Shown: positions 53,675 through 63,010 of the stretch, piece by piece | Numbering within the stretch: the stretch's first letter is position 1 | Layout: each line of letters begins with the position of its first letter | NCBI RefSeq assembly: GCF_000012945.1 | Contig: NC_007510.1 | Location: 1,798,001 to 1,862,000, forward strand | Length of the DNA: 64,000 nucleotides | Direction: 5' to 3' | From: Burkholderia lata | Lineage (GTDB): Bacteria; Pseudomonadota; Gammaproteobacteria; Burkholderiales; Burkholderiaceae | Program-made: the position numbers and the translations under genes | The notes under the pieces: model-generated | What the model was told of the DNA's origin: nothing | The model's input: the letters and a program-made list of their open reading frames with translations, nothing else | Database searches by the model: none

Positions 53675-54379
53675 TCACCCCCGCGCCGGAATATTGAGCC
53701 CGCGAGCAACAGCCGGCCGCGCAACGAACGCTTCAAGCACCCGCTGGACGTTCCGGAATTCACTAAACCCAACCAGATCCCCGGCCTCATAGAACCCGAC
53801 AAGATTCCGCACCCACGGAAAGATCGCAATATCGGCGATCGTGTACATATCGCCCATCACCCACTGGCGGTTCTCGAGATGCGCGTCGAGCACGCCGAGC
53901 AGGCGCTTCGACTCGTCGACATAACGATCACGCGGGCGCTTGTCCTCGTAGTCGCGGCCGGCGAACTTATGAAAGAAGCCGACCTGGCCGAACATCGGCC
54001 CGATGCCGCCCATCTGGAACATCACCCACTGGATCGTCTCGTAGCGGCCCGCGAGATCCTTCGGGATCAACTGACTCGTCTTGTCCGCGAGATAGATCAG
54101 GATCGCGCCCGATTCGAACAGCGGCAGCGGCTTGCCGTCCGGGCCGTTCGGATCGATGATCGCCGGGATCTTGTTGTTCGGGTTCAGCGACAGGAATGCC
54201 GGCGACAACTGGTCGTTCGTGTCGAAGCGCACGAGGTGCGGCTCGTACGGCAGGCCGGTTTCCTCGAGCATGATCGACACCTTGACGCCGTTCGGCGTCG
54301 GCAGCGAGTAGAGCTGGAGGCGGTCGGGATGCTGGGCCGGCCATTTTTGCGTGATCGGGAAGGCGGACAGGTCGGACAT
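53675..54379 (-). CDS. Glutathione S-transferase, YfcG/YghU (Nu-class) type
   Basis: A 234-residue GST-like protein. The thioredoxin-like N-terminal domain shows LQLYSLPTPNGVKVSIMLEE and PNNKIPAIIDPNGPDGKPLP with FESGAILIYLADKT, where the TPNG motif binds glutathione in Nu-class enzymes such as YfcG and YghU, which reduce disulfides. The helical C-terminal half includes MYTIADIAIFPWVRNLVGFY, the normal capping motif. ATG 54379 is chosen because it matches the family start; the longer frame adds a low-complexity leader. It has its own terminator. Its exact substrate is unknown. Confidence 0.93.
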   Translation of the reverse strand: MSDLSAFPITQKWPAQHPDRLQLYSLPTPNGVKVSIMLEETGLPYEPHLVRFDTNDQLSPAFLSLNPNNKIPAIIDPNGPDGKPLPLFESGAILIYLADKTSQLIPKDLAGRYETIQWVMFQMGGIGPMFGQVGFFHKFAGRDYEDKRPRDRYVDESKRLLGVLDAHLENRQWVMGDMYTIADIAIFPWVRNLVGFYEAGDLVGFSEFRNVQRVLEAFVARPAVARGLNIPARG

Positions 54380-54555
54380 GAAGGTTCGCTCGTCGAAGTG
54401 GAGAATCCGCGCTCCGCCGATGCATCCGCGCTCGCGCACGGTTCGCGACGCGGCGGCGGCAGGGCAGAGCGCGCCGAAAACGCCCACTGTAGCCGATCCC
54501 GGCGATCGATGCCGATGGTGGCCGCCACACCGCCGGGAGCCGCCGCCGGCAGAGA

Positions 54556-55680
54556 TCAGAAGTTGTGCCGCAGCCCGATCATCGCGGCCGTCGTGCCGAC
54601 GCCCGGCGCGACCGGCTGCCCGTACACGAGCATCTGGTCCATCGTGCCGCGGTTGTTCACGTGGCCGACCTGCGCATAGACCATCGTCCGCTTCGACAGG
54701 CTGTAGTCGGCCGCGAGCACGACCGCCGTCGACTTGTTCGCCGAGACGTTGCGGTCCTTCAGGTAATACACCGCCGACGTCACCTGCAGCGCGGGCGTGA
54801 AGCGATAGCCGATGCCGGCCGACAGCATGTCGAGGTTCACCTTGTCCGCATGCGACGGATTCCTGCCGTTGCCGTACGACGCCGATACCGAGAAATCGTG
54901 GATCGTGTATTTCGCGCCGACGTAGAAGAAGCGGTTGTTGTCGACGCCGGTCGGCGCGACGCCGGGCGCCGGGCTCGTGTCGTGCCCGTTGTAGTAGACG
55001 GCCGAAGCGTTGAGCCCGTAGTTCGCATACTTCAGCACGACCGATTCGCGCGTGCCGCCCTGGAACTGCCCGGCCACACCGCCCGGCGCGTATTCGAGCG
55101 CGATCGACGCACCCGCGAAGGTCGGCGACTGGTAGACGAGCGCATTACTGTCGTACAGCGCGCCGATCGCTGCGTTGGTGCTCGTCCCCGACCAGCCGGC
55201 CGCCGTGTTCAGGCCGAGCCACGCGATCAGCACGCTGCCGAAGAACTGCGCGTTGCGCACGTCGGTGTCGGCCATCGCGTAGATCATCGGCACGATCTGG
55301 CGGCCGGCCGTGAACGAGCCGAACGGGCCCGACACGCCGAGCGACGCGACCTGGTTGAAGATCGCGACGGCGCCCGGCGTGTCGCTCAGCTGCAGCTTGC
55401 CGCTGCCGCTGTCGAACGAGCCCTGCAGTTTGAAGTTGACCTTATAGCCGCCGCCGATGTCCTCGCTGCCCTTGATGCCCCAGAAGCTCGAGTAGATGCC
55501 GCCGTCCTTCATGCGGAACACCTTGCCCGTGTTCGGCGCGGTCGGGCTGAACGACGCCGCCGACGTGCTCTGGTACACCAGGCCCGAGTCGATCACGCCA
55601 TAGAGCGTGACGGAGGATTGCGCGTGCGCGAGCGCCGAACAGCCGGCAAGCGCCGCGAGCGCGGCCAGTTTCGTCTTCAT
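54556..55680 (-). CDS. Outer-membrane general porin (OmpC-like, Burkholderia type)
   Basis: A 374-residue outer-membrane porin with a clean signal peptide (MKTKLAALAALAGCSALAHA). The mature protein starts QSSVTLYGVIDSGLVYQS and ends IGLRHNF, the standard first strand and C-terminal Phe of the Gram_neg_porin family. Alternating aromatic strands such as GYKVNFKLQGSFDSGSGKL run throughout; sixteen strands are expected. ATG 55680 is the only start that gives the signal peptide. It is probably a single-gene unit. Pore selectivity cannot be read from sequence. Confidence 0.94.
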   Translation of the reverse strand: MKTKLAALAALAGCSALAHAQSSVTLYGVIDSGLVYQSTSAASFSPTAPNTGKVFRMKDGGIYSSFWGIKGSEDIGGGYKVNFKLQGSFDSGSGKLQLSDTPGAVAIFNQVASLGVSGPFGSFTAGRQIVPMIYAMADTDVRNAQFFGSVLIAWLGLNTAAGWSGTSTNAAIGALYDSNALVYQSPTFAGASIALEYAPGGVAGQFQGGTRESVVLKYANYGLNASAVYYNGHDTSPAPGVAPTGVDNNRFFYVGAKYTIHDFSVSASYGNGRNPSHADKVNLDMLSAGIGYRFTPALQVTSAVYYLKDRNVSANKSTAVVLAADYSLSKRTMVYAQVGHVNNRGTMDQMLVYGQPVAPGVGTTAAMIGLRHNF

Positions 55681-55910
55681 GAAGTCTCCAGGGTCGTATT
55701 GGACCGGACGGGATCGAGCCCGTCCGGGTGAAGCGGGGAAGCATCGAGGCTGGCGGGAACACGAGAAATGCATCGCCGGTGCGAGCCGTGCTGAAAGACT
55801 ACGCAACGGCGGGCGGCCGCTCCCCCCCACGCACGGGGGGCAGGGTTGCGGAGAATCGGAGGGAGGCGGGCGCGGCAATACGCCCGAATGGCGGAGCCGG
55901 CGTTACAGCG

Positions 55911-58613
55911 TCAGGGCGCGCTTTCGAGCAGGCCGAGCACCAGCGCACGGCGCACCGCATGCTTGCGCGAGCTGGCGTCGAGCTTGCCGAACAGGTTCTT
56001 CAGGTGCCACTTCACGGTTTCCTCGCCGACGGCGAGCGCCACCGCGATCTCCTTGTTCGACAGGTTGCGCGCGAGCAATTCGAGAATCGCGCGCTCCTTC
56101 GGCGTCAGCACGACGCTCGGCACCGCGCGCGGGCTGGCCGCGGCGCGCGGGGCGGGCGGCACGATGCGTGGCTGCGGCAGCGCGTGCCGCGCGGGGCCGG
56201 TACCGGCGGCTGCCTCGTCGCCGGCGCGGCGCGCCCAGTCGGCGATGGCCGGATGCGCGTCGGCAAGCGTGCGCATCAGCCCGAACAGGTCGGCGAGGTT
56301 CATCGCCTCGTCGAGCCGCGCGCGGCCACCGCCGCCTGACTGTTCGAGTGCGAACGCGCTGAGCGCCATGATCTCGATGCGTGCCTGCCCCATGCTCATT
56401 TCGCGGGCCAGCACCGCGGCTTCGTCAAGCGCGGCGCTTGCGTCATCCCAGCGGCGCGCGGCCAGCGCCGCGCCGGCGTGCGCGGTTGCCTGCAGTAGCA
56501 CGACGGGCCGCCGCCACAGCGGCCCGTGCGACGGAAACTCGGCTGCGGCGATCGCATCGATCCGCTCGACGAGCGCGTGGCAGGTCGCCTCGCGATAGCG
56601 TGCCGCATGTATGCGCACCTGTTCGGCGAGACTCGCGACCGACAGGCGCGGCAGGCGCCGCGCGACGCCCATCGCGTCGAGCGCTTCGAGCAGGTCGATC
56701 GCACGGTGCTCGACGCCGCGCAGCAGCGCGATGCGCGCGGCGGTGCGATAGCCGAGCAGCACGGTATCGGGCGTGCCCGCATGTTCGAGTACGTCGAGCC
56801 GGTTTGCGAGCAACGCGGCCGCCTGGTCGACGCGGTCGGCCTCGTACGCGAGCGCCGCGCACATCGCCGCGAGCATGCAGGTGAGCGGATGGCGGCGCCC
56901 GAGATCGGCTTCCGCACGCGCGAGCGCCGGCGACAGCGCGTCGTCGGCCAGCCGGACCTGGCCCTCGCGCAGGTAGCTCAGGCCCGTGATCAGCTCGCCC
57001 CAGCGCGCGACATAGCCGAACCCGGCCGCCGTCTCGCCGCGCGGCGCCGCGTGCTGAAAACGGCGCGCTTGCGCCGGTTCGCCGACGATGATCGCGCGCG
57101 CCGACAGCCGGTTCGCGTGCATTTGCGCGAGCCACGTCGCCGCCGGCGGCGTGAAGTCGGCCCACGGTTCGAACAGCTCGACGAAGCGGTCGATTTCGTC
57201 GGCGTAATACGCGGCCGCGCTGAGGATCAGCGCGCATTCGTAGCGCATCGCCGCGGGCGTGCCGGGATCCGCGAGGATGCCCGCGATCTGGCGCTGCGCC
57301 TCGACATGGCGCTCGCCGAGCGCCAGCGCCCACGCCACCGCGACGCGTAGCGTCGGACGCTTGTCGAGCTCCGCATCGGGCAGCAGCGCGAGCCAGTCCA
57401 GCACGTCGTTGATGCGGCCCTGCTTGATCGCATCCTCGAGGCAGCGCTGCGCGAGCGCGTACGCCACCTCGAACTGGCCGGCCGCATACGCGTGGCGGGC
57501 GGCTTCCTCGGTCATCCCGTGCGCGTCGAGCCAGGCGGCCGCACGCGCATGCAGCGCGCTGCGTTCGGCTTCCGGGCCCGCGGCCAGACGGTCGCGCAGC
57601 GTGTCGCGCACGAGCGGATGCAGCCGGCACCAGTCCGAATCGTCCGACGCAATGAACAGCGGCGTGTCGCGTGCGAGCCGCGCGAGGCGGTCGGGCGCGT
57701 CGGCGTCGTCGAGCAGCGCGGCGCACAGCGACGGATGCAGGCGATCGGCAACGCTCGTGCGGGTCAGGAATGCGGTGTCGTCGGCCGACAGGTTCGTGAG
57801 CAGCAGCTCGACGAGCCGGTCGCGCGTGCCGTCCACGCGGGCGGCGAGCGCGTCGACCGCCTGGCGCGGGTCGGCCGAACGCGCCATCGCGGCCATCGCG
57901 AGCTGCAGGCCGAGCGGCCAGCCGTCGACGCGCTCGAACAGCCGCGCGCACGCGTCGGCGTCGACTTTCTGCGCAAAGCGCGCGCCGACCAGCGCGATCG
58001 TCTCGTCGAGCGTGAAGCGCAGCTCGTCGGGGCCGGCGAGCGTGCATTGCCCGCCGGCGAGCAGATCGCCGGCCACGTGGTCGAGCCCGCGCCGCGCGGC
58101 GACGACGACATGCAGGTTTTGCGGTGCGTTGTGCAGCACGTAGGTCAGCGCGTCGAGGCCGGCGGGCGGCAGCCGCTCCGCATCGTCGACGATCAGCAGC
58201 GCATCGATCGACAGTTGCGCGACCTCGGCCAGCCATGCGGTCACGCCTTCCAGCGCACGCGCCGCGTCGGCCGCGCCGACCGGGATCAGGCGCCCGAAGC
58301 CGGGCCGCGCGCAGCCGGTCCGCACCGCCTGCACGAGCCCCTGCAGCAACCGCGCCGCATCGTCGCGCTCGTCGGCCGACAGCCACACGACCGCACGGCC
58401 GAGCGCAAGGGTTTCGCGGCGCCATTGCGCGAGCAGCGACGTCTTGCCGTAACCGGCCGGCGCCTGCACGAGCGTGACCGGCCGGCCGTCGAAAGCGGGC
58501 GCGGCGAGGCTCAGCCGCGCGCGGGCCAGCAACTGCGCCGGCACGCGCGGTGCGGTCGTCTTCAGGACCAGTTCGGTGGGAGGCGCGTCGGCGCGATCGG
58601 GTGGGTGGGCCAT
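55911..58613 (-). CDS. MalT/LuxR-type STAND ATPase regulator
   Basis: A 900-residue regulator of the MalT kind. The NTPase has a Walker A motif near residues 51-60 (APAGYGKTSL) and a Walker B (LLIVDDAERLPPAGLDALTY). The middle is a long helical, TPR-like sensor region (about 380-820). The last 65 residues are a LuxR helix-turn-helix (LTPKERAILELLARNLSNKE, IAVALAVGEETVKWHLKNLF). ATG 58613 gives the usual family length; the frame continues upstream into the non-coding region. It is divergent from the UspA-Qor-TauD-BKACE-MFS set and is the obvious candidate activator of it, with an unknown small-molecule signal. Confidence 0.93.
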   Translation of the reverse strand: MAHPPDRADAPPTELVLKTTAPRVPAQLLARARLSLAAPAFDGRPVTLVQAPAGYGKTSLLAQWRRETLALGRAVVWLSADERDDAARLLQGLVQAVRTGCARPGFGRLIPVGAADAARALEGVTAWLAEVAQLSIDALLIVDDAERLPPAGLDALTYVLHNAPQNLHVVVAARRGLDHVAGDLLAGGQCTLAGPDELRFTLDETIALVGARFAQKVDADACARLFERVDGWPLGLQLAMAAMARSADPRQAVDALAARVDGTRDRLVELLLTNLSADDTAFLTRTSVADRLHPSLCAALLDDADAPDRLARLARDTPLFIASDDSDWCRLHPLVRDTLRDRLAAGPEAERSALHARAAAWLDAHGMTEEAARHAYAAGQFEVAYALAQRCLEDAIKQGRINDVLDWLALLPDAELDKRPTLRVAVAWALALGERHVEAQRQIAGILADPGTPAAMRYECALILSAAAYYADEIDRFVELFEPWADFTPPAATWLAQMHANRLSARAIIVGEPAQARRFQHAAPRGETAAGFGYVARWGELITGLSYLREGQVRLADDALSPALARAEADLGRRHPLTCMLAAMCAALAYEADRVDQAAALLANRLDVLEHAGTPDTVLLGYRTAARIALLRGVEHRAIDLLEALDAMGVARRLPRLSVASLAEQVRIHAARYREATCHALVERIDAIAAAEFPSHGPLWRRPVVLLQATAHAGAALAARRWDDASAALDEAAVLAREMSMGQARIEIMALSAFALEQSGGGGRARLDEAMNLADLFGLMRTLADAHPAIADWARRAGDEAAAGTGPARHALPQPRIVPPAPRAAASPRAVPSVVLTPKERAILELLARNLSNKEIAVALAVGEETVKWHLKNLFGKLDASSRKHAVRRALVLGLLESAP

Positions 58614-58792
58614 CGGGGCAGCAGTCGGAATCCGGCGGTGCCGTGCGGGCCATCGTCCGGGGTGGGTGTGGGGGGAAGGATCGGTCGAACCGCGTTCGCG
58701 CGTCAATCCCCCCCGCGACGAGTGGGGCCGCACCGGCACCGCATCGATAGCATGGGTTCCGATACATGACGAACACCACGAGGAGCCTGCCC

Positions 58793-58843
58793 ATGAACAT
58801 CGTATCGACCGGCACGCGGCGCAGCGCGCCGCTCGCCGGATAA
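58793..58843 (+). other. Possible 16-residue leader peptide upstream of usp-like gene
   Basis: A GAGGAG site (58780-58785) is followed by ATG at 58793 and an open frame of 16 codons (MNIVSTGTRRSAPLAG) ending in TAA at 58841-58843, 13 bases before the usp-like ATG. The ribosome site is stronger than that of the gene itself. It may be a translated leader, or a leftover of a longer start. Confidence 0.35.
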
Positions 58844-58856
58844 GCGGAGCGGCACG

Positions 58857-59813
58857 ATGTACCGCCATCTGCTCGTGACGGTCGACGGCACGCCCGGCGG
58901 CATCGACGCGATCGGCCATGCGCTCGAACTGGCACGCGCGGTCGGCGCCCGAGTCACGTTCCTGCTGCCCGGCGCCGCGCCGGACTCGCGTTTATCCGGA
59001 GCGCGGCTGCCGGAGCACGGTGCGAAAGTGGAAGCCGCCGCGCGGGCGCAGGGGCTGTCCCATGCGATCGCGGGGGCCGGCCATCCGGGGGCCGGCCATC
59101 CGGGGGCCGGCCACCCGGCGGCTGACGATGCGGCGCCCGGCGCACTGGCGGCCGAACTCGGCTGCGACCTGATCGGCGTCGCGGCGCTGCCGCACGATGC
59201 CGACCCGGCAGCCTGCGCGCACCGCCAGCGCCTGCTCGCGACGAGTGGCGTGCCGGTGCTCGTGTGCACGTCGCGGCGATCGCCTGCCGAGGCGCGTGTG
59301 ATGGCGCGTTGTTTTGATGCGCATCGTGCCGTCGAAGCGTGGCTGCATGCGTTGATGGCGACCGGCACCGCCTTGAGCGAGCCACAGCAGCAAGCAGCCG
59401 ACACGCAGGATGCGCTGGCATCGCTCGCCGCACTGCAGCGCGCCCGGGTCGGCACGGCCGCCGAAGCGCGCCTCTTCGCGGCATTGCGCATCCGTGCGGA
59501 GTGCGTCGCGGCCGAACTGGACGAACTCGACCGCCAGCGGCAACGCGATACGCAAGCGCTCGACGCGCTCATGCGGATCGCCGCGGACGGGCTGCCGTCG
59601 GCCGCGTTCGACACGGCGCTCGCCCGCTATGCGCACGGCGCATTCGAGCAGATGGGGCGGATGGAAGGCGTGATTTTCCCGGCCGCGCGGCGCTATCTCG
59701 GCGACGCGGACTGGGCCGGACTGGATGAATCGCTGGCGGACGGCGCAACCGCGACGCCGCCACGCGCGAACGAACCGAACGAACCCGACGATGCGCCACG
59801 CGCATCCGACTGA
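58857..59813 (+). CDS. UspA-like protein with degenerate hemerythrin-type C-terminal domain
   Basis: A 318-residue protein. The N-terminal 145 residues are a universal-stress-type domain (MYRHLLVTVDGTPGGIDAIG start, then CDLIGVAALPHDADPAACAH and LATSGVPVLVCTS). The C-terminal half is helical and follows the layout of hemerythrin HHE proteins (ARCFDAHRAVEAWLHALMAT, ARLFAALRIRAECVAAELDE, EGVIFPAARRYLGDADWAGL), but most of the iron-binding histidines appear to be missing. A triple GAGHP repeat interrupts the UspA domain. It is the first gene after the divergent MalT-type regulator, 19 bases before qor. Function unknown; a binding rather than catalytic role is likely. Confidence 0.8.
   Translation: MYRHLLVTVDGTPGGIDAIGHALELARAVGARVTFLLPGAAPDSRLSGARLPEHGAKVEAAARAQGLSHAIAGAGHPGAGHPGAGHPAADDAAPGALAAELGCDLIGVAALPHDADPAACAHRQRLLATSGVPVLVCTSRRSPAEARVMARCFDAHRAVEAWLHALMATGTALSEPQQQAADTQDALASLAALQRARVGTAAEARLFAALRIRAECVAAELDELDRQRQRDTQALDALMRIAADGLPSAAFDTALARYAHGAFEQMGRMEGVIFPAARRYLGDADWAGLDESLADGATATPPRANEPNEPDDAPRASD
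59071..59115 (+). repeat. Three 15-bp tandem repeats inside the usp-like gene
   Basis: CGGGGGCCGGCCATC is repeated three times (59071, 59086, 59101; the last copy has one change) and encodes GAGHP repeats. The 15-base unit keeps the frame, so copy number could vary between strains without breaking the gene. Confidence 0.85.
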
Positions 59814-59831
59814 CACCTTACGGAGAACAAC

Positions 59832-60812
59832 ATGGCACATGCAGTGCGATTCCACGAAACCGGCGGTCCCGAGGTCCTGCGCTGGGAGGAAGTCGACGTC
59901 GGCGACCCGGGCCCCGGCCAGGTGCGCCTGCGGCACGACGCGGTCGGGCTGAATTTCGCCGACACGTACTTCCGCAGCGGCCTGTACCCGGTGCCGCTGC
60001 CTGCCGGCCTCGGCGTCGAGGCGGCCGGCGTGGTCGAAGCGGTCGGCCCCGGCGTGACGAACGTCGCCGTCGGCGACCGCGTGACCTACACGGGCTTCCT
60101 GAACACGCTCGGCGCGTACAGCACCGAACGGCTGATCCCCGCCGCGCCGCTCGTGCGGCTGCCGGCCGGCATTTCGTGCGAAACGGCCGCGGCGATGACG
60201 ATGCGCGGCCTGACGTCCGCCTATCTGCTGCGCCGCATCCATGCGTTCGCGCCGGGCGACACGATCCTGCTGCACGCGGCCGCCGGCGGCGTCGGACTGA
60301 TCGTGTCGCAATGGGCGAAGCTGCTCGGGCTCAACGTGATCGGCACCGTCTCCAGCGAGCACAAGGCCGGGATCGCCCGCGCCCACGGTTGCGACCATAC
60401 GATCGACTACAGCCGCGAGGACGTCGCGAAGCGCGTGCGCGAACTGACGGACGGCGCAGGCGTCGACGTCGTGTTCGACAGCGTCGGCAAGGACACCTTC
60501 GAAGGCTCGCTCGATTCGCTGAAGCGGCGCGGGCTGATGGTGTGCGTCGGCACCGCGTCGGGCCCGATCCCGCCGTTCGATCCGCAGCGCCTCGCGATGA
60601 AGGGCTCGCTGTACCTGACGCGCCCGGCGCTGGCCGACTACATCGCCGATCCGGCCGAGAAGAACGACCTGGCCGGCGAACTGTTTGCGCACGTCGCGGC
60701 CGGCCGGATCCGGATCGAGATCAACCAGCGCTACGCGCTGCAGGATGCCGCGCAGGCGCACCGCGATCTCGAATCGCGCAAGACGACCGGTTCGTCGGTG
60801 TTCATCGTCTGA
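59832..60812 (+). CDS. Quinone oxidoreductase, zinc-independent MDR family
   Basis: A 326-residue NADPH-dependent oxidoreductase of the QOR group. It begins MAHAVRFHETGGPEVLRWEE, has the conserved GLNFADTYFRSGLYP, the Rossmann motif HAAAGGVGLIVSQWAKLLG, and the end ALQDAAQAHRDLESRKTTGS. Zinc-ligand cysteines are absent, as in QOR proteins. It lies 19 bases after the usp-like gene and 10 before the TauD-type gene. In this context it may reduce an enone or quinone formed in the pathway, but that is not fixed by sequence. Confidence 0.93.
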   Translation: MAHAVRFHETGGPEVLRWEEVDVGDPGPGQVRLRHDAVGLNFADTYFRSGLYPVPLPAGLGVEAAGVVEAVGPGVTNVAVGDRVTYTGFLNTLGAYSTERLIPAAPLVRLPAGISCETAAAMTMRGLTSAYLLRRIHAFAPGDTILLHAAAGGVGLIVSQWAKLLGLNVIGTVSSEHKAGIARAHGCDHTIDYSREDVAKRVRELTDGAGVDVVFDSVGKDTFEGSLDSLKRRGLMVCVGTASGPIPPFDPQRLAMKGSLYLTRPALADYIADPAEKNDLAGELFAHVAAGRIRIEINQRYALQDAAQAHRDLESRKTTGSSVFIV

Positions 60813-60822
60813 GGAGACGCGC

Positions 60823-61671
60823 ATGCGAGTCGAACCCCTGACCTGCGCGATCGGCGCGGAACTGCTGGATGTGAGCCTCGCCGACGCCGTGCACGACGAC
60901 GGCCTGTTCGCCGAGATCCGTGCGCAATTGCTCCGGCATCGCGTGCTGTTCCTGCGCGATCAGGACATCACGCGCGCCGAGCACGTCGCGTTCGCGCGAC
61001 GCTTCGGCGAGCTCGAGGATCACCCGGTTGCCGGCAGCGATCCCGAACACCCGGGGCTCGTGCGGATCTACAAGTCGCCCGACCAGCCGAACGACCGCTA
61101 CGAGAATGCGTGGCACAGCGATGCGAGCTGGCGCGTGGCGCCGCCGTTCGGCTGTGTGCTGCGCTGCATCGACGGTCCGCCGGTTGGCGGCGACACGATG
61201 TGGGCGAACATGGTGCTCGCCTACGAGCGCTTGCCGGCGCACGTGAAGCAGCAGATCGACGACTTGCGCGCGCGCCACAGCATCGAGGCGAGCTTCGGCG
61301 CCGCGATGCCGATCGACAAACGCCTCGCGCTGAAGGCGCAGTACCCGGACGCCGAGCATCCGGTCGTGCGCACGCATCCCGAAACCGGCGAGAAGGTGCT
61401 GTACGTGAATGCGTTCGCGACGCATTTCACGAACTTCCACACGCCGGCGCGCGTGCGGGTCGGGCAGGATGCGAATCCCGGCGCCGGCCAGTTGCTGCAA
61501 TACCTGATCAGCCAGGCTTATATCCCCGAGTACCAGGTGCGCTGGCGCTGGAAGAAGAACAGCGTCGCGATCTGGGACAACCGCAGCACCCAGCACTACG
61601 CGGTGATGGACTACCCGCCGTGCGTGCGCAAGATGGAGCGCGCGGGCATCGTCGGCGACGTGCCGTTCTGA
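60823..61671 (+). CDS. TauD/TfdA-family 2-oxoglutarate-dependent dioxygenase
   Basis: A 282-residue non-haem Fe(II) enzyme. The metal ligands are visible: HSD in ENAWHSDASWRVAPPFG and the distal His in NRSTQHYAVMDY, followed by a conserved Arg (VRKMERAGI) that binds 2-oxoglutarate. Members oxidise taurine, sulfonates, carboxylates or similar compounds; this one is not close enough to taurine or 2,4-D enzymes to name a substrate. ATG 60823 follows GAGGAG. It belongs to the rightward set with qor and BKACE and probably starts substrate breakdown by hydroxylation. Confidence 0.92.
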   Translation: MRVEPLTCAIGAELLDVSLADAVHDDGLFAEIRAQLLRHRVLFLRDQDITRAEHVAFARRFGELEDHPVAGSDPEHPGLVRIYKSPDQPNDRYENAWHSDASWRVAPPFGCVLRCIDGPPVGGDTMWANMVLAYERLPAHVKQQIDDLRARHSIEASFGAAMPIDKRLALKAQYPDAEHPVVRTHPETGEKVLYVNAFATHFTNFHTPARVRVGQDANPGAGQLLQYLISQAYIPEYQVRWRWKKNSVAIWDNRSTQHYAVMDYPPCVRKMERAGIVGDVPF

Positions 61672-61791
61672 GCACGGCAGGCCCGTAACCGGTCTCTGAA
61701 AAACCATGCAACGCGCCGGGCCTCCCGCCCGGCGTGGCGGGATACGCACGCCCGTACGCCCGAAATACAACGATTTCCACTGGAGGACGAC

Positions 61792-62847
61792 ATGCAATTT
61801 CTCGACGATTCGCTGCACCCGGAAAACCAGGACAAGGTGGTCATCACGGTCGCGCCGTACGGCCCCGAATGGATGCCGGCCGATTTTCCGGAAGACATTC
61901 CGGTGACGATGGACGAGCACGTGCAGAAGGCCGTCGACTGCTACAACGCGGGCGCCACGGTGCTGCACATGCATGTGCGCGAGCTCGACGGCAAGGGCAG
62001 CAAGCGGCTGTCGAAGTTCAACGAGCTGCTCGGCCGGCTGCGCGAGGCGGTGCCCGACATGATCCTGCAGGTGGGCGGCTCGATCTCGTTCGCGCCGGAA
62101 GGCGAGGGCGCCGACGCGAAATGGCTGTCCGACGACACGCGCCACATGCTCGCCGAGCTGACGCCGAAGCCCGACCAGGTGACGGTCGCGATCAACACCG
62201 TGCAGATGAACATCACCGAGCTGATGAACCGCAAGGACATCGCGGGCACGTCGCTGAACGAAGCCGCGCTGTGGGACGCCTACCGCGAGATGACGGTGCC
62301 GGCCGGCCCCGGCTGGGTCGACGAGCACCTGCGCCGCCTGCAGGCGGCCGGCATCCAGCCGCATTTCCAGCTCACCGGCATGCACGCGCTGGAAACGCTC
62401 GAACGGATCATCCGCCGCGGCGTCTATCGCGGCCCGCTGAACGTCACGTGGGTCGGCATCGGCGGCGGCTTCGACGGCCCGAATCCGTACAACTTCATGG
62501 AATTCGTGCGGCGCTGCCCGGACGGCGCGTGCATCACGCTCGAATCGCTGATGAAGAACGTGCTGCCGATCAACACGGTCGCGATGGCGCTGGGCCTGCA
62601 TCCGCGCTGCGGGATCGAGGACACGATCATCGACCAGAAGGGCAACCGGATGACGTCGGTGCAGCAGGTCGAGCAGTGCGCACGGATCGCGCGCGAACTC
62701 GGCCGCGACATCGCCACCGGCAAGGAGGCGAAGGCGATCTACCGGATCGGCGTGCAGTACGACGGCATCGACGAGACGCTCGCACACCTCGGAATGGCAC
62801 CGAACCGCCGGCCGGGCCAGGCGAACGTGCCGCTGCGGGCCGCCTGA
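61792..62847 (+). CDS. BKACE family (3-keto-5-aminohexanoate cleavage-like) enzyme
   Basis: A 351-residue beta-keto acid cleavage enzyme (DUF849 family). The metal site is visible as LHMHVR (HxH) after GATV, with VGGSISFAPEG, QVTVAINTVQMN, GIQPHFQLTGMHALETLERI and GLHPRCGIEDTIIDQ downstream. These enzymes split a beta-keto acid with acetyl-CoA to give acetoacetyl-CoA-type products and a new acid or amine; substrates include lysine- and carnitine-derived ketones. The substrate here is open. It is preceded by the dioxygenase and followed by an MFS transporter, so an uptake-hydroxylation-cleavage route is plausible. Confidence 0.93.
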   Translation: MQFLDDSLHPENQDKVVITVAPYGPEWMPADFPEDIPVTMDEHVQKAVDCYNAGATVLHMHVRELDGKGSKRLSKFNELLGRLREAVPDMILQVGGSISFAPEGEGADAKWLSDDTRHMLAELTPKPDQVTVAINTVQMNITELMNRKDIAGTSLNEAALWDAYREMTVPAGPGWVDEHLRRLQAAGIQPHFQLTGMHALETLERIIRRGVYRGPLNVTWVGIGGGFDGPNPYNFMEFVRRCPDGACITLESLMKNVLPINTVAMALGLHPRCGIEDTIIDQKGNRMTSVQQVEQCARIARELGRDIATGKEAKAIYRIGVQYDGIDETLAHLGMAPNRRPGQANVPLRAA

Positions 62848-63010
62848 CGCGCCGCGCATCCGGGCAGGCGGCCCTCGCGGCCGCCGCCCGCCGATCGTTG
62901 TGGCGTGGCACCCATCCCCGCGCACGGCGCGGGGGCTGACTCCGGACCACGGAGCGGGGCCACGCAAGCCGCGCCGGAGCACGACCGCTCTGGTGCCGGA
63001 GGAGACACGC

